Assembly: GCF_001556515.1 (NCBI RefSeq)
Contig: NZ_LSJA01000250.1
Location: 1-6,376, forward strand
From: Caulobacter sp. CCH9-E1
GTDB lineage: Bacteria > Pseudomonadota > Alphaproteobacteria > Caulobacterales > Caulobacteraceae
Length of the DNA: 6,376 nt
Direction: 5' to 3'
The stretch's first letter is position 1. Each line of letters opens with the position of its first letter. Under the pieces are notes generated by a model, which worked only from the letters and a program-made list of their open reading frames with translations, did not search any database and had not been told where the DNA came from. Of the stretch, positions 5,749 through 6,376 are shown in pieces. The translations under genes were made by a program, and so were the position numbers.

Positions 5749-6315
5749 ATGACGATACTGATCCTGGGTCTGGTGGTGTTTCTGGGGATCCATTCGGTGC
5801 GGATCCTGGCCGCGCCGCTGCGCGACGGCCAGATCGCCGCCAATGAGAAGCGCTGGAAGGGCCTTTTTTCACTGATCGCGGGCCTGGGCTTCGTGCTGAT
5901 CATCCTGGGCTGGATCGCCGCCCGGCCGACGGCGCCGCAAGTCTATGACCCACCGACCTGGGGCCGTCACGCGGCCATGGGCCTCGTCTGGATCGCCTTC
6001 ATCCTGCTGGCGGGATCGAACGGTCCGGTCGGGCGGGTCAAGGCCACGGTGCGCCACCCGATGCTGCTGGGGACCATCGCCTGGGCCAGCGGGCACCTGC
6101 TGGCGAACGGCGACCTGGCCTCGGTGGTGCTGTTCGGCGCCTTCCTGGCCTGGGCGATCCTCGACCTGATCTCGGCGGTCAACCGCAAGGAGCCCGCGCC
6201 GGTCGTGACCAAGCCGATCGCGGATGTGATCGCGGTGGCGGCGGGGACGGTGCTCTATGCGCTGTTCGTGGTGGGGCTGCACCGGGTGCTGTTTGGCGTC
6301 TCGCCGATGGGTTGA
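5749..6315 (+). CDS. NnrU family integral membrane protein
   Basis: 188-aa hydrophobic protein of the NnrU family, matching its usual length. About five or six membrane segments are visible, near 3-21, 38-57, 76-90, 105-120, 123-143 and 158-178. Family landmarks are FLGIHSVR at 11-18 (His15), the WKGLFSL stretch at 36-42, PPTWGRHAAM at 68-77 (His74), VRHPMLLG at 101-108 (His103), SGHLLANGDLASVVLFGAFLAWAILD at 114-139 (His116) and a short charged tail. NnrU was first noted near denitrification genes, and the family is related to plant and cyanobacterial zeta-carotene isomerase (Z-ISO), a haem protein with histidine ligands. No denitrification or carotenoid gene is visible here, so its role is unknown. 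It has a strong ribosome-binding site and is divergent from the HAD gene; a repeat hairpin begins 13 nt after its stop. Confidence 0.92.
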   Translation: MTILILGLVVFLGIHSVRILAAPLRDGQIAANEKRWKGLFSLIAGLGFVLIILGWIAARPTAPQVYDPPTWGRHAAMGLVWIAFILLAGSNGPVGRVKATVRHPMLLGTIAWASGHLLANGDLASVVLFGAFLAWAILDLISAVNRKEPAPVVTKPIADVIAVAAGTVLYALFVVGLHRVLFGVSPMG

Positions 6316-6325
6316 GGGGCTTGAA

Positions 6326-6374
6326 GATGCTCCCCCGCGATGCGGGGGAGCTGTCGCGGAGCGACTGAGGGGGC
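6326..6374 (+). repeat. Structured intergenic repeat, unit C
   Basis: Third copy of the unit, beginning 10 nt after the NnrU stop. It has a 10-bp hairpin, GCTCCCCCGC (6329-6338) with GCGGGGGAGC (6342-6351), then GTCGC-GGA-GCGAC (6353-6365), then GAGGGGGC (6367-6374). Relative to unit A it differs by two loop bases and one compensatory pair (A-T to G-C) in the small stem. The window ends 2 nt later, so an inverted partner to the right cannot be excluded. It may act as a 3' end or terminator for the NnrU mRNA, though no T-tract follows. Confidence 0.85.
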
Positions 6375-6376
6375 TA

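Overview
The window is dense, strongly GC-rich bacterial chromosome with G/C-biased third codon positions. The protein sequences, the gene order and the G/C-rich intergenic palindromic repeats point to an alphaproteobacterium, most probably Caulobacter or a close relative. That assignment is recognition from memory, not a database result. I see no prophage, CRISPR array, IS element, rRNA or tRNA. The window is mostly ordinary housekeeping sequence, and its most unusual content is in the intergenic repeats.

Layout: four genes run leftwards on the minus strand in the transcription order HAD-like hydrolase (5601-4741), MaoC/PhaJ-like hydratase (4680-4258), ribF (4258-3302) and ileS (3002-93). 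The MaoC gene and ribF overlap in a TAATG. A 60-bp gap full of inverted repeats separates the HAD gene from the MaoC gene. A 299-bp gap separates ribF from ileS; its ribF-proximal half carries two head-to-head structured repeat units, and its ileS-proximal half is a leader with no Shine-Dalgarno sequence. One gene points right: an NnrU-family membrane protein (5749-6315), divergent from the HAD gene across a 147-bp intergenic region. A third copy of the structured repeat follows it at the right edge. The left edge (1-92), downstream of ileS, holds three nested or adjacent inverted repeats, including a widespread proteobacterial REP-like motif.

Function: ribF makes FMN and FAD, and ileS charges tRNA-Ile. 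The order ribF-ileS(-lspA) is common in proteobacteria, so lspA may lie just left of the window, though that is not visible here. The MaoC protein resembles (R)-specific enoyl-CoA hydratases that feed beta-oxidation intermediates into polyhydroxyalkanoate synthesis. The HAD protein belongs to a subfamily in which the second catalytic Asp of motif I is replaced by Trp. I see no single pathway uniting these genes.

The most interesting observation is that the three intergenic repeat units share one architecture: a 10-bp C/G-rich hairpin, a 5-bp hairpin with a 3-nt loop, and a GAGGGGGC tail. The 5-bp stem differs between copies, but the differences are compensatory, so pairing is preserved. Two of the units begin 13-15 nt after a stop codon in the sense orientation. 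No new multi-gene system is visible.
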